DNA of 64,000 nt, from assembly GCF_009709555.1 (NCBI RefSeq), contig NZ_WJBG01000123.1, positions 1 through 64,000 of the forward strand, in the 5' to 3' direction. Shown piece by piece: positions 24,389 to 33,029 of the stretch (position 1 is its first letter; each line of letters opens with the position of its first letter). The DNA comes from Streptomyces blattellae. GTDB taxonomy: Bacteria; Actinomycetota; Actinomycetes; Streptomycetales; Streptomycetaceae. A program made the position numbers and the translations under genes. Below the pieces are notes generated by a model that was not told the origin of the DNA, did not search any database, and saw nothing but the letters and a program-made list of their open reading frames with translations.

Positions 24389-26323
24389 TTACGCTCCCGC
24401 CCGCTCCCGGTTCCGCCGCCCCAGCAGCTCCGCCAGCCCCCTGCGCGTCGCCGCCAGCACCACCCTGTCCTCGGCCCGGAGCACATAGCCCTCGTGCAGG
24501 TCCCACACGAGCCCTGACGGCCGTACGTCCCCGTCGTCGTTCCCCGGCGACGGCGGGAGGGCCAGATCGGGCTGGCGTTCGTCGGGCGTCGTCGTGTCCA
24601 GCGCCAGCACCCGCCACGCCCCCGGCCGGAACGCCTCGGCGACCGTCTTGCCCTCCAGCTGCGGATGCCCGCCCACGTCCACCGCCGCGAACAGCAGCAC
24701 GTGCCGCTCGACCGGGATCGCCCCCAGGATCTGCCGCCCCATCATCGCGCCGGCGAAGGAGGGCGCGGCCAGGTGCGTCACGCTGCGGCTGCGGGTGGAG
24801 GCGTTCGGGTGGGCGGCGCGCAGGGTGCGGTAGACGGCGGTCGCGAAGTCGTCGTCGTACAGGCGCAGTACGACGCGCAGGTCGGGCCGTACGGAACGAC
24901 CGTACAGCACGGCCTCCAGGTTGGTCGTGTCCGAGCTGGTCACCGCGAGGAGCGCGCTCGCGCGGTGGATCTTGGCGGACTCCAGGACGCCCTCCTGGGT
25001 GACGTCCCCGAGGATCACCGGCACCCGAAGCCGTCGCGCGGTCGCAACGCCCCGCGCCTCCGGGTCGGCCTCGACGCACACCACCGGGATGCTGAGTTCG
25101 TGCAGCCGGGTCAGCACCCGGGTGCCGATCTTGCCGAGGCCGAGCAGTACGACATGCCCGCCGAGCCCGCGCGGCGGCTTGCGCAGGGCCGAGGCGCTGC
25201 GGAAGGTGCCCAGCGCCTCCAGCACGGCGGCCAGCAGCACCGGCAGCAGCAGCAACCCCAGCAACCCGGACAGCAGTTGCAGGATCTGCCGGCCGAGGGA
25301 CTGGTGCAGGGCGGGTTCGTTGATGGCGAAGAGATCGAGCAGGGTCTCGTAGGTCGCGTACAGCGGATGCTCGTCGGTGACCACCGTCAGCGCGACCGCG
25401 AGCGCCAGCACACACCCCACCAGGCCCGCCAGCGACCACCGCAACCGCCGCGAGAACAGCGACGCGAAGGCCGGCAGGACACCGCCCGCGCGCCCGGCCG
25501 GCAGCGACGGACCCGAGTACGACACCTGCTCCAGGACCACGGCCCCGCGCCCGGCGGCGGCCTGGACCGCCGCGTCGTCGGGCAGCAGTTGTGGCCCCTG
25601 CTCGTCGCTGCTTTCCGAATCGCTGTCCGTGGGCGACAGCAGTGCCAGCGTGGCCAGCCCCGGATCGGCGATCCGCCCCCGCCACGGCTGCCGCTCGACC
25701 GCCCGCAGCAGCAGCCCGTCCGTCTGGACCACCTTGCTGGTCCCGGCGAGCGCGGTGGCGGCCAGCGCCGGTGCGGCCGTGTCGGCGTCGGACAGCACGG
25801 TCGTGGACGCGTCGGCGCCGATGTCGTCGATCCCGGTCGCCAACGCGGCCGCCTGGTCGAGCAGTTCCTCGATGTGCTGCCCCAGACGCCGGTTGTAGAG
25901 CCGCAGCACGAGCCGCAGCCGGGGGTTGATCCGGCGGGCGGTGAGGGCGGCGCGGATGTTGGTTTCGTCGTCGTCGTAGACGAGCGCCAGCGCGGCGGCC
26001 CGGTCCACACCCGCGTCGGCGAGCACGGCCTCGGTGATCTCGGGCGCCTCCACGAGCCGCTCGTTGCCACCGGGGTTCCCATTGGCCCGGCTCACCGCCG
26101 CGCTGACCATCCGGTCCAGCAGCGCCGCCGAAGCCGCTCGCGCCCGCCCGACCACCGGTGGCCGCGCGGTGGTCACCGAGGGCGGTACGACGAGGGTGAC
26201 CTGCTCGCCGTACACCCCGCGCAGTTCGGCGGCGAGCCGGTGCGCGAGGCCGTCGTCGCCGCACACCACCATGTGCGCGGACGTGCCGCCCGGCTGCCCC
26301 TGATTCGGAACGCTGCTCCCCAC
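24389..26323 (-). CDS. TrkA-N (RCK) protein with two membrane segments, ion-channel-like
   Basis: The 644-residue protein has an N-terminal NAD-binding-like region (SAHMVVCGDDGLAHRLAAEL), two close membrane segments (SLAGLVGCVLALAVALTVV, then LSGLLGLLLLPVLLAAVLEAL) flanking a pore-like stretch (LFAINEPALHQSLGRQIL), and a second Rossmann TrkA-N domain (GGHVVLLGLGKIGTRVLTRL...VEADPEARGV). It ends with a TrkA-C-like region. The layout resembles CASTOR/POLLUX-type and bacterial RCK-gated channels; the ion is unknown, probably K+. It starts at GTG 26323 without a clear ribosome-binding site. Confidence 0.8.
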   Translation of the reverse strand: MGSSVPNQGQPGGTSAHMVVCGDDGLAHRLAAELRGVYGEQVTLVVPPSVTTARPPVVGRARAASAALLDRMVSAAVSRANGNPGGNERLVEAPEITEAVLADAGVDRAAALALVYDDDETNIRAALTARRINPRLRLVLRLYNRRLGQHIEELLDQAAALATGIDDIGADASTTVLSDADTAAPALAATALAGTSKVVQTDGLLLRAVERQPWRGRIADPGLATLALLSPTDSDSESSDEQGPQLLPDDAAVQAAAGRGAVVLEQVSYSGPSLPAGRAGGVLPAFASLFSRRLRWSLAGLVGCVLALAVALTVVTDEHPLYATYETLLDLFAINEPALHQSLGRQILQLLSGLLGLLLLPVLLAAVLEALGTFRSASALRKPPRGLGGHVVLLGLGKIGTRVLTRLHELSIPVVCVEADPEARGVATARRLRVPVILGDVTQEGVLESAKIHRASALLAVTSSDTTNLEAVLYGRSVRPDLRVVLRLYDDDFATAVYRTLRAAHPNASTRSRSVTHLAAPSFAGAMMGRQILGAIPVERHVLLFAAVDVGGHPQLEGKTVAEAFRPGAWRVLALDTTTPDERQPDLALPPSPGNDDGDVRPSGLVWDLHEGYVLRAEDRVVLAATRRGLAELLGRRNRERAGA

Positions 26324-26480
26324 GAGGGAAAAGACTGCCTCAACGAGACCCGTGGTTCCAGCAACTGGTTGAACACCCGGGGCTGTTCGGCCGTACTGGA
26401 GGGGAGGAGATCAGCGCTTCGAAGACCAGCGCCCCGAAGATCGCGCCCCCTCGCACCGGAGCACCGGAGGTACCCCGCCC

Positions 26481-27497
26481 GTGGCCGTCACCAAGTCGCC
26501 CCCGACACAGGGTGCCGCGTCGAGCGCGGGACCGGAGGAACCGCAGGGCAGGCGCCTCGACTCCCCGCTCGTGCTGATCACGGTGCTGGTGCTGGCCGTG
26601 CTGGCGCAGGGCCCGATCCGGCGGATGCTGGGCGCCCCGGTGATGCAGACCTGGACGACGGTGTTCGTCGCCGTCGTCGTACAGGCGCTGCCCTTCCTGG
26701 TGCTCGGGGTGCTGCTGTCGGCGGCGATCGCGGTGTTCGTGCCGCCGTCGTTCTTCGCCCGCGCCCTGCCGGGGCGCCCCGCGCTCGCGGTGCCGGTGGC
26801 CGGAGCGGCGGGCGCGGTGCTGCCGGGGTGCGAGTGCGCGTCGGTGCCGGTGGCGGGCGCGCTCATCCGCCGCGGGGTGACTCCGGCCGCGGCGCTGGCG
26901 TTCCTGCTCTCCGCACCGGCGGTCAACCCGATCGTCCTGACCGCGACGGCCGTGGCCTTCCCCGACAACCCCGAGATGGTCCCCGCCCGTCTCGTCGCGA
27001 GTCTGCTCGTGGCGTGCGCGATGGGCTGGTTGTGGCTGCGCCTCGGCCGCACCGACTGGCTGCGCCCACCGGCCCGTTCGTCGTACGACGGCCAGGGCAG
27101 GGGCGCGGCGTTCTGGGGGTCGGTCCGGCATGACGTGATGCACGCCGGTGGCTTTCTGGTGCTCGGCGCGATTGCCGCCGCGACGCTGAAGGCCGTGGTG
27201 CCGGAGACCTGGCTGCGCACGGCGGCCGACAACCCCGTGGTCGCCGTGCTGGCCCTCGCCGCGCTCGCCGTCCTGCTGTCGATCTGCTCGGAGGCCGACG
27301 CGTTCGTGGCGGCCTCGCTGACGCAGTTCTCGCTCACGGCCCGGCTGGCGTTCCTGGTGGTCGGGCCCATGGTGGACCTGAAGCTGTTCGCGATGCAGGC
27401 GGGCACGTTCGGCCGCGACTTCGCCCTGCGCTTCGCGCCCGCCACCTTCGCGCTGGCGGTGCCGGTGTCGGTGCTGACCGGGGCGGTGCTGCTGTGA
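26481..27497 (+). CDS. YraQ/ArsP-type permease
   Basis: The 338-residue protein has about eight membrane segments and the diagnostic motif PGCECASVPVAGALIRRGVTPAAALAFLLSAPAVNPIVL, defining the DUF318 permease family (YraQ, YcgR, ArsP). Some members export organoarsenicals; others are linked to metal handling. A central loop faces the cytoplasm, and a second repeat contains SICSEADAFVAASL. It starts at GTG 26481 and overlaps the next gene by four bases (GTGA). Confidence 0.85.
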   Translation: MAVTKSPPTQGAASSAGPEEPQGRRLDSPLVLITVLVLAVLAQGPIRRMLGAPVMQTWTTVFVAVVVQALPFLVLGVLLSAAIAVFVPPSFFARALPGRPALAVPVAGAAGAVLPGCECASVPVAGALIRRGVTPAAALAFLLSAPAVNPIVLTATAVAFPDNPEMVPARLVASLLVACAMGWLWLRLGRTDWLRPPARSSYDGQGRGAAFWGSVRHDVMHAGGFLVLGAIAAATLKAVVPETWLRTAADNPVVAVLALAALAVLLSICSEADAFVAASLTQFSLTARLAFLVVGPMVDLKLFAMQAGTFGRDFALRFAPATFALAVPVSVLTGAVLL

Positions 27498-28198
27498 ACC
27501 GGCAGGCCCAGGCGGCCGTGCTCTTCCTGCTCGGCGCGACCCTGCTGCACGCGGGCCTGACCGACCTGTACCTGCGGTACGTCAAGGCGGGCCTGCGTCC
27601 GCTGCTGCTGCTGTCCGGCGCGGTGCTGATCGCGGCGGCGCTGGCGACGGTGTGGTACGAGCGGCGCGGCCCCGGCGGACACGCCGGGCATCGGGAACCG
27701 CGCGTCTCCTGGTTGCTGGCCGTCCCCGTCCTCGCCCTGATCCTGGTCGCGCCGCCGGCCCTCGGCTCGTACAGCGCCGTCCGCACGGGGACGGCCCTGC
27801 AAGAGCCGTACGGATTCACGAAGTTGCCGGAGAGCGGTCCCCTGCGCCTGGCCCTCGCCGACTACGCGGGCCGCGCGGTCTACGACGACGGCCGCTCCCT
27901 CCGCGACCGGCAGCTGAAGATCACCGGCTTCGTCGCGCTGGACCGCGACGGCACGCCCTACCTCGTCCGCATGACCCTCAACTGCTGCGCGGCGGACGCC
28001 CAGCCGGTCAAGGTCGGCCTGACCGGACACATCCCGCCGGTGCTGCAACCGGACACCTGGCTGGAGGTCACCGGCACCTACACCGCCCGCCGCACCCACG
28101 ACCCGGTCAACGACGGCCCGATCCCGTTCATCGAGGTCACCGAGGCCCGGCCGGTGGCTGAGCCGCGGGACCCGTACGACGAGACCTGGAACTCCTGA
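27494..28198 (+). CDS. TIGR03943-type permease partner
   Basis: The 234-residue protein has two to three N-terminal membrane segments (AAVLFLLGATLLHAG, LLLLSGAVLIAAALATV, VSWLLAVPVLALILVAPPALG) and a soluble domain with LNCCAADAQPVKVGLTG, the family signature. It is nearly always encoded directly after a YraQ-type permease, as here, and is presumed to be its second subunit. A paired-cysteine motif (CC) may bind metal. It starts at GTG 27494, overlapping the permease stop. Confidence 0.83.
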   Translation: MNRQAQAAVLFLLGATLLHAGLTDLYLRYVKAGLRPLLLLSGAVLIAAALATVWYERRGPGGHAGHREPRVSWLLAVPVLALILVAPPALGSYSAVRTGTALQEPYGFTKLPESGPLRLALADYAGRAVYDDGRSLRDRQLKITGFVALDRDGTPYLVRMTLNCCAADAQPVKVGLTGHIPPVLQPDTWLEVTGTYTARRTHDPVNDGPIPFIEVTEARPVAEPRDPYDETWNS

Positions 28199-28199
28199 C

Positions 28200-28391
28200 G
28201 GACGGGGGTTCTGGGTTTTTGATGACCGCCTGGTGGTCGCCGAGGACTGGCACGCCGAACTGTGGCTGGACGACGCCGGCAACATCGCCTTGTACTCGAA
28301 GGTCTGGGCCACCCCGCGCGAGTCGGCGGTGCACGGGGCCGACGCCCACAGCGTCGTCAACGCTGCCCGCCGCGCGCTGAACTCGCGTTGA
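28200..28391 (+). pseudogene. C-terminal fragment of a DUF6879/Scr1-like protein
   Basis: The frame reads GRGFWVFDDRLVVAEDW, then LWLDDAGNIALYSKVWATPRESAVHGADAHSVVNAARRAL. This is the end of the small actinobacterial proteins usually encoded beside XRE/Scr1 HTH genes. There is no start codon, and the upstream bases belong to the permease partner gene, so about two thirds of the gene is missing. No HTH partner remains nearby. Confidence 0.6.
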
Positions 28392-28461
28392 GGCGCACGT
28401 GCGCTTCCGAGCGCCGTGCGCCCGAGGCCAGGCTTGCCCGGCCTGCCTTACCCTGTCGCCC

Positions 28462-28773
28462 ATGACGACGCCGACAACCACCAACAGGCCGTGTGCCTGC
28501 GCGAGTTACTCGTTCCTGGTTCCCCTTCACGGCAACGACGAGGGCGATATGACCTCCGAGCGCATCACCACCGAGTGCACGAGTACGACCCAAAGTACCT
28601 ACGCCCAGGGACACGACGCCAAGCTGAGGAAGTTCCTCGTTCAGGCCGGTGTCGGTGGCCATAAGGTCCAGCGCACAGAGGGCAAGATCGTGATTGCCAA
28701 GGAGGCGCTCCGGTGGGCGGCTGACCTGGGTTGGGAAGACGACGTACGCGCTGCCATCGACCGCGCAGCCTGA
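28462..28773 (+). CDS. Hypothetical protein, Cys-containing N-terminus
   Basis: The 103-residue protein starts MTTPTTTNRPCACASYSFLVP and has a conserved-looking core (TYAQGHDAKLRKFLVQAGVGGHKVQR). I recall similar GHDAKL-containing proteins in actinobacteria and their phages but cannot name the family. ATG 28462 is the plausible start; the frame is open further upstream. It lies among decayed accessory DNA and has normal codon use. Confidence 0.55.
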   Translation: MTTPTTTNRPCACASYSFLVPLHGNDEGDMTSERITTECTSTTQSTYAQGHDAKLRKFLVQAGVGGHKVQRTEGKIVIAKEALRWAADLGWEDDVRAAIDRAA

Positions 28774-28916
28774 GCAACCCCGGGCCCCGGAGCAAGTGCG
28801 GCGAGAGGGATGCCGCCACCGAGCGGCTGAACCCACGAACTCGGCGGCGTGTCCGGGTGGGCGGGGGCGGCTGCTCGGAGCAGGGTGGGCGGCACCGTCG
28901 TCGTCGAGGAGGAATC

Positions 28917-29060
28917 GTGGAGCGTCGTGTCCGCGCTGTCTTGGCCGTTGCCCTCGCCGGGCTGATGCTGCTCGTGGTTCCGGCCGTGGCTCAGGACGGC
29001 CATGGCCACGTCGAGCGAAACGAATGGAACGTCCCGCTCACCGGCATCCGCCTGCTGTAG
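28917..29060 (+). CDS. Small secreted peptide, 47 residues
   Basis: The gene encodes MERRVRAVLAVALAGLMLL, then VVPAVAQDGHGHVERNEW and NVPLTGIRLL. A positively charged start, a 15-residue hydrophobic core and a VPAVAQ-like cleavage site indicate a signal peptide, leaving a mature peptide of about 22 residues rich in His/Asn/Glu. An excellent GAGGAGG stands four bases before GTG 28917, which supports real translation. No family is recognised. Confidence 0.6.
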   Translation: MERRVRAVLAVALAGLMLLVVPAVAQDGHGHVERNEWNVPLTGIRLL

Positions 29061-29103
29061 CGCGCGCACGCGCTGCCTGAGACGGCTCCATCACCCGCAC
29101 CGC

Positions 29104-29553
29104 CTACCCGAAGATCCCCAGCGCCCCGTCCACCGACCACGACTGCCACCCCATCGCGAACAGCGTGACCAGGGAGATCAGCGCCATCATGAGGTTCTGG
29201 CCCTGCTCGGCCCAGTCGTGGATCATCAGGGTGAGGTAGATCAGGTTGAGGACGAGGCCCGCGACGAGGGCGATCGGGGTCAGGAAGCCGGCGATGAGGC
29301 CGAGGCCGAGGGCCAGTTCCGCGTAGGCGACGACGTAGGCCATGAGGCGTGGGCGGGGGCCGACGACGCGGTCGAAGCCCAGCCGGACGAAGCTCCACCG
29401 GTGTTTCTCCGCGATGCCGGCCGCCCATCGGATGCCGCCGCCGGCGAACCAGTCCCGCTTGTCCTTGTGCCGCCAGCTCTCCAGCCACCACAGGCCGAGG
29501 CCGATACGGAGGACGGCGAGCCACTCGGCACCGCTCAGCCAGATGCTCTGCAT
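29104..29553 (-). CDS. DoxX-family membrane protein
   Basis: The 149-residue protein has four membrane segments with the DoxX pattern: AVLRIGLGLWWLESWRHKD, LMAYVVAYAELALGLGLIAGFLTPIALVAGLVLNLIYLTLM, and NLMMALISLVTLFAMGW. DoxX relatives are linked to thiosulfate:quinone reduction or oxidative-stress complexes; the exact role is unknown. It starts at ATG 29553 with GGGGAGG upstream and diverges from the amidohydrolase gene, sharing a 118-base promoter region that contains a palindromic operator. Confidence 0.8.
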   Translation of the reverse strand: MQSIWLSGAEWLAVLRIGLGLWWLESWRHKDKRDWFAGGGIRWAAGIAEKHRWSFVRLGFDRVVGPRPRLMAYVVAYAELALGLGLIAGFLTPIALVAGLVLNLIYLTLMIHDWAEQGQNLMMALISLVTLFAMGWQSWSVDGALGIFG

Positions 29554-29639
29554 ATGGACCTCCCCGGGGAGGGCGCCGGTTCCCGTGCGGCCGTTCCCTA
29601 CGTTCCCTTGCTGCCGCGCGAAGGCTGCCCTAACCTCTG

Positions 29640-29660
29640 AATCTGATGGTTCGTCAGATT
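29640..29660. promoter_or_regulatory. Palindromic operator, probably TetR-type
   Basis: AATCTGA (29640-29646) and TCAGATT (29654-29660) form a perfect seven-base inverted repeat around TGGTTCG, 12 bases before the amidohydrolase start. Size and symmetry fit a TetR-family site. No TetR gene is in the vicinity. Confidence 0.55.
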
Positions 29661-29671
29661 AGGGGTACAGC

Positions 29672-30874
29672 GTGAGCGATACCAGGGATCTGCCCAAGGT
29701 CATCAGCGTGGACGATCACGTGATCGAGCCCGCGCACCTCTTCGAGACGTGGCTCCCGGCCAAGCACCGGGACAAGGGGCCGAAGCCCTTCACCGCCGGT
29801 ATCGGCGAACTCGCGTACGTCGGCGGAAAGTACCGGTTCACGACGGACCCGGACGGCCAGATCACCGACTGGTGGGAGTACGAGGGCGAGCTGTTCCCGT
29901 ACAAGCGCATCATCGCGGCCGTCGGCTTCTCCCGGGACGAGATGACGCTCGACGGGATCACGCGGGAGCAGATGCGGCGCGGCTGCTGGGATCCCAGGGC
30001 CCGGCTGGAGGACATGGACCTCAACCATGTCGAGGCCTCGCTCTGCTTCCCGACCTTCCCCCGCTTCTGCGGGCAGACCTTCGCCGAGGCCAAGGACAAG
30101 GAAGTCGGCCTCGCGTGCGTCCGCGCCTACAACGACTGGATGGTCGAGGAGTGGTGCGGGGACAGCGGGGGACGGCTGATCCCGCTGTGCCTCATCCCCC
30201 TGTGGGACGTCGGCCTCGCCGTCGCCGAGATCCGGCGCAATGCCGCCCGCGGCGTCCGCGCGGTCACCTTCAGCGAGATCCCGACCTATCTCGGGCTGCC
30301 CTCCATCCACTCCGGCTACTGGGACCCCTTCTTCGCGGTCTGCGAGGAGACCGGCACCGTGGTCAACATGCACATCGGGTCGTCCTCGCAGATGCCGGCC
30401 GCGTCTCCCGACGCTCCCCCCGCCGTCCAGGCCTCCCTCAGCTTCAACAACGCCATGGCGTCGATGATGGACTTCCTGTTCAGCGGTGTGCTGGTGAAGT
30501 TCCCGCGGCTCAAACTCGCGTACAGCGAAGGGCAGATGGGCTGGATCCCGTACGCCCTGGAGCGCGCGGACGACGTGTGGGAGGAGCACCGGGCGTGGGG
30601 CGGCGTCAAGGACCTGATTCCGGAGCCGCCGTCGACGTACTACTACCGGCAGATCTTCTGCTGCTTCTTCCGCGACCGGCACGGTATCGAGGCCATCGAG
30701 ACCGTCGGCGTGGACAACGCGACCTTTGAGACGGACTACCCGCACGTCGACTCGACCTGGCCGGAGACGAAGAAGGTGGCCGCCGAGCACGTCGCCGGCC
30801 TCTCCGAGGCGGTGACCTACAAGCTGCTGCGGGGCAACGCCATCCGGATGCTGGACCTGCCCTTCGACCGGTAG
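29672..30874 (+). CDS. ACMSD-type amidohydrolase
   Basis: The 400-residue protein belongs to the amidohydrolase-2 (aminocarboxymuconate-semialdehyde decarboxylase-like) family. SVDDHVIEPAHLFETW has the D-x-H metal pair, VVNMHIGSSSQMP a further metal His, LAYSEGQMGWIPYALERAD the second-shell site, and NATFETDYPHVDSTWP the catalytic Asp region. It probably decarboxylates or hydrolyses an aromatic or polyketide-derived acid. GTG 29672 has AGGGG six bases upstream and a TetR-like operator just before it. A 3Fe-4S ferredoxin gene follows, suggesting a redox partner such as a P450 elsewhere. Confidence 0.84.
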   Translation: MSDTRDLPKVISVDDHVIEPAHLFETWLPAKHRDKGPKPFTAGIGELAYVGGKYRFTTDPDGQITDWWEYEGELFPYKRIIAAVGFSRDEMTLDGITREQMRRGCWDPRARLEDMDLNHVEASLCFPTFPRFCGQTFAEAKDKEVGLACVRAYNDWMVEEWCGDSGGRLIPLCLIPLWDVGLAVAEIRRNAARGVRAVTFSEIPTYLGLPSIHSGYWDPFFAVCEETGTVVNMHIGSSSQMPAASPDAPPAVQASLSFNNAMASMMDFLFSGVLVKFPRLKLAYSEGQMGWIPYALERADDVWEEHRAWGGVKDLIPEPPSTYYYRQIFCCFFRDRHGIEAIETVGVDNATFETDYPHVDSTWPETKKVAAEHVAGLSEAVTYKLLRGNAIRMLDLPFDR

Positions 30875-30946
30875 CGACGGGCCCGGTTCACGGGCCCGGT
30901 TCATGGGGTCGGTTCACGGGGTCGTCCGGCGGGAACGGAAAGGGGC

Positions 30947-31135
30947 ATGAAGGTCTCCGTCGACCCCGACCGCTGTTACGGCTCCGGCGACTGCGTCTAC
31001 CGGGTGCCCTCCGTCTTCACCACGGAGGGCGGCTTCGGCGCCGTCATACCGGGCCGCGAGGACACCGGCGACGATCCGCGGGTCCGGGAAGCGGCCGAGG
31101 GGTGTCCGTCGCAGGCCATCACCATCACCGATTAA
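30947..31135 (+). CDS. 3Fe-4S-type ferredoxin
   Basis: The 62-residue protein has the actinobacterial small-ferredoxin pattern: MKVSVDPDRCYGSGDCVYRVP, then EGCPSQAITI. Three cysteines (CYGSGDC and the C before PSQAI) with Gly/Ser in the fourth position indicate a 3Fe-4S cluster. Such proteins pass electrons to cytochrome P450s or Rieske-type oxygenases. ATG 30947 follows GGAAAGGGGC. It lies 72 bases after the amidohydrolase and may be co-transcribed; its stop overlaps the stop of the convergent methyltransferase gene by three bases. Confidence 0.88.
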   Translation: MKVSVDPDRCYGSGDCVYRVPSVFTTEGGFGAVIPGREDTGDDPRVREAAEGCPSQAITITD

Positions 31136-32055
31136 CGGGAGAGCTCCTCGGCGTCGACGCGTGAGAAGACCAGCTCGGTCTCGCCGACGACCGGCCCCCG
31201 CCAGCGCACCGGCGGGGAGGGGTTGCGCAGGGCGTGCGGGTAGCTCTCCGGCTTGTAGCTGTTGGGGAGCCGGTACGTGTGGAAGCCGTGGCCGCGCATC
31301 GTCTCCAGCAACTCCTCTACAGAGTCGCCGAGTTGGGCCATCCGTGCCGGAGTGACCTCCACCGCGATCTCCACGTCGTCCCGGAGCCGGTCGAGGACGG
31401 GAGCCAGGCCTCGTACGACGCTGCCCTCCGCCCCCTCGACATCGATCTTGATCACGCGGGCCCGGTCGAGGTCGTCCGGGGTGAGGAGTTCGGCCAGCGG
31501 CCGGGCCTCGGCCTCGAAGGTGGACTCGGCCGGGCCGTCGTACGGGACGATCGAGTTCGCGCCCATGTTGCGGGAGCTGGCCAGGACGAACGTAAGCGTC
31601 TGGTGGCCGTCGGAGACCGCGGCGTTCACGGTACGGACGTTGGTGCAGCCGTTGAGCGCGAGCTGCTGCCGCATCCTGTCGTGGAAGGCGGGGGACGCCT
31701 CCACGGCCACGACCCGGCCCCGCTCGCCGACGAGCCGGGAGCCGAGGACCGCGAAGTAGCCCACGTTGGCGCCGACGTCGACGAAGGTGTCGCCCGGGCG
31801 CAGCCGGGTGCGGAGCCAGGCCGTCATGTGCGGCTCCCACACGCCGAACAGATAGACGTAGCGCTGGATGAGGTCCTGTGTGTCGACCGCGAACCGGGCG
31901 CCGAAGAGGGTTTCCGTGACCCGGCGCCTCGGTTGATCACGCAGGTGGGAGTTGAGGTACCGCGCGGCCAGCGGGGCTTTGCCCAGCGGCACCGGGGCGT
32001 CGCGCACATACCGGCGGCCCAGGGTGATCAGGGCCTCGGTGATGCCGGTACTCAT
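31132..32055 (-). CDS. FkbM-family methyltransferase
   Basis: The 307-residue protein has a SAM-binding motif (GDTFVDVGANVGYFAVLGSRLVG), an acidic loop (VVAVEASPAFHDRMRQQLALNG), NAAVSD, and the FkbM-typical VIKIDVEGAEGSVVRGL. FkbM enzymes O-methylate sugars or polyketide hydroxyls. The N-terminal 60 residues are an extension with FGVWEPHMTAW, common in glycan-linked members. It lies beside two glycosyltransferase-type genes, so a role in surface glycan decoration is plausible. It starts at ATG 32055. Confidence 0.84.
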   Translation of the reverse strand: MSTGITEALITLGRRYVRDAPVPLGKAPLAARYLNSHLRDQPRRRVTETLFGARFAVDTQDLIQRYVYLFGVWEPHMTAWLRTRLRPGDTFVDVGANVGYFAVLGSRLVGERGRVVAVEASPAFHDRMRQQLALNGCTNVRTVNAAVSDGHQTLTFVLASSRNMGANSIVPYDGPAESTFEAEARPLAELLTPDDLDRARVIKIDVEGAEGSVVRGLAPVLDRLRDDVEIAVEVTPARMAQLGDSVEELLETMRGHGFHTYRLPNSYKPESYPHALRNPSPPVRWRGPVVGETELVFSRVDAEELSR

Positions 32056-32169
32056 CGCGCGCCTCCGGTGCGGGTACGGCTCTCATTGGGTGATCAACTG
32101 TATCCACGACGTGCCGAACGCCGCATGCGTGAGGCCGGGCGCCGGGCCGAGACCGCCGCCGCGAAGGTG

Positions 32170-32236
32170 GAACGGCTGAAGGGGGAACGGCTGAAGGGGG
32201 AACGGCTGAAGGGGGAACGGCTGAAGGGGGAACCGC
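32170..32236. repeat. 15-bp tandem repeat, 4.5 copies
   Basis: GAACGGCTGAAGGGG repeats at 32170, 32185, 32200 and 32215, with a partial copy at 32230. It lies just past the stop of the small glycosyltransferase gene and before the FkbM start, and is not part of either gene. Confidence 0.88.
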
Positions 32237-32255
32237 AGCACGTAGAACGGCCGTC

Positions 32256-33029
32256 TCAGCCGGCGGCGACCGGATGGCTCCACCGCAACTCCGCCAGCGC
32301 CCGTGCCCTCGCCTCCACCACCGCCGTCCGTGCCGCCCGCTCGGCCGGATCGGCATGCGGCGCCTGGCCGGTGACCTGGCCCTCCCACTTGCGGTACAGC
32401 AGCCCCACCTCCGCGGAGAACCAGCCACGGCTCACGGCGCCGAGGGCGAGCAGCAGCCCGGTGTCCTCGGACGCGGGCAGGGCCATCCAGCCGCCGAGCG
32501 CCAGCAGCAGATCCCGGCGTACGCACAGCGTCGCCGGATGGACCTGGGCGCGGAAGTCGTTCGCCTTCCAGAAGTCCAGTACGGTCCCGCGCTCGACGGG
32601 GCCGTGGCCGGGATCGCCGGGGAAACCGAGCGTCGAGCCGTCCGGCAGCAGGTCCAGCGCCCGCGACGTCGCCCAGCCGATCGTGGGGTCGGCCTCCAGC
32701 GCCGCCACGTCGCGGGCGAGTGCGCCGGGAGTGAGCTGGTCGTCGGCGTCGAGGATCTTCACGTAGTCGCCGTCGGCGTGCGCGAGGGCGAGGGTGCGGG
32801 CGACGCCGGGGCCGCCGGGGCGTCCCTGGCGGAAGGTCACGCGGTCGTCGTCGGGGACGTACGGGGCGACGGCGTCGGTCGTGCCGTCCTCCTGGATCAC
32901 CCAGTGCCACTCCCAGCCGGCTGGCAACTCCTGTGCGCACAGCGACGCGTGGGCGTCCGCCAGGAAGACGGCCGAGGGCGCGTGCACGGCCGTGACGATG
33001 ACGACGCGCCGGCTCACGGCAGCGCTCAC
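32256..33029 (-). CDS. GT2-family glycosyltransferase
   Basis: The 257-residue protein starts VSRRVVIVTAVHAPSAVFLADAHASL and carries the GT-A signatures: WVIQEDGTTDAV, GVARTLALAHADGDYVKILDADDQL (nucleotide-sugar and DXD-like site) and WMALPASEDTGLLLALG near the catalytic base. It transfers a sugar from a nucleotide donor in the cytoplasm; the acceptor is unknown. GTG 33029 overlaps the stop of the UTRA gene (GTGA) and has GGAAAGG upstream, so both genes are co-translated. Confidence 0.82.
   Translation of the reverse strand: MSAAVSRRVVIVTAVHAPSAVFLADAHASLCAQELPAGWEWHWVIQEDGTTDAVAPYVPDDDRVTFRQGRPGGPGVARTLALAHADGDYVKILDADDQLTPGALARDVAALEADPTIGWATSRALDLLPDGSTLGFPGDPGHGPVERGTVLDFWKANDFRAQVHPATLCVRRDLLLALGGWMALPASEDTGLLLALGAVSRGWFSAEVGLLYRKWEGQVTGQAPHADPAERAARTAVVEARARALAELRWSHPVAAG

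Noticed and set aside
23643..26264. 873-residue minus-strand frame
   Set aside because: It is antisense or out of frame to the TrkA-N gene and the repeat arrays, is arginine/glycine-rich and shows no domain.
28917..29060. Lanthipeptide or other RiPP precursor
   Set aside because: The product has no cysteine, the N-terminus is a standard signal peptide, and there is no modifying enzyme nearby.
29672..31135. Part of a biosynthetic gene cluster with the FkbM methyltransferase and glycosyltransferase
   Set aside because: There is no scaffold synthase, P450 or regulator in the neighbourhood, and the genes lie on different strands.
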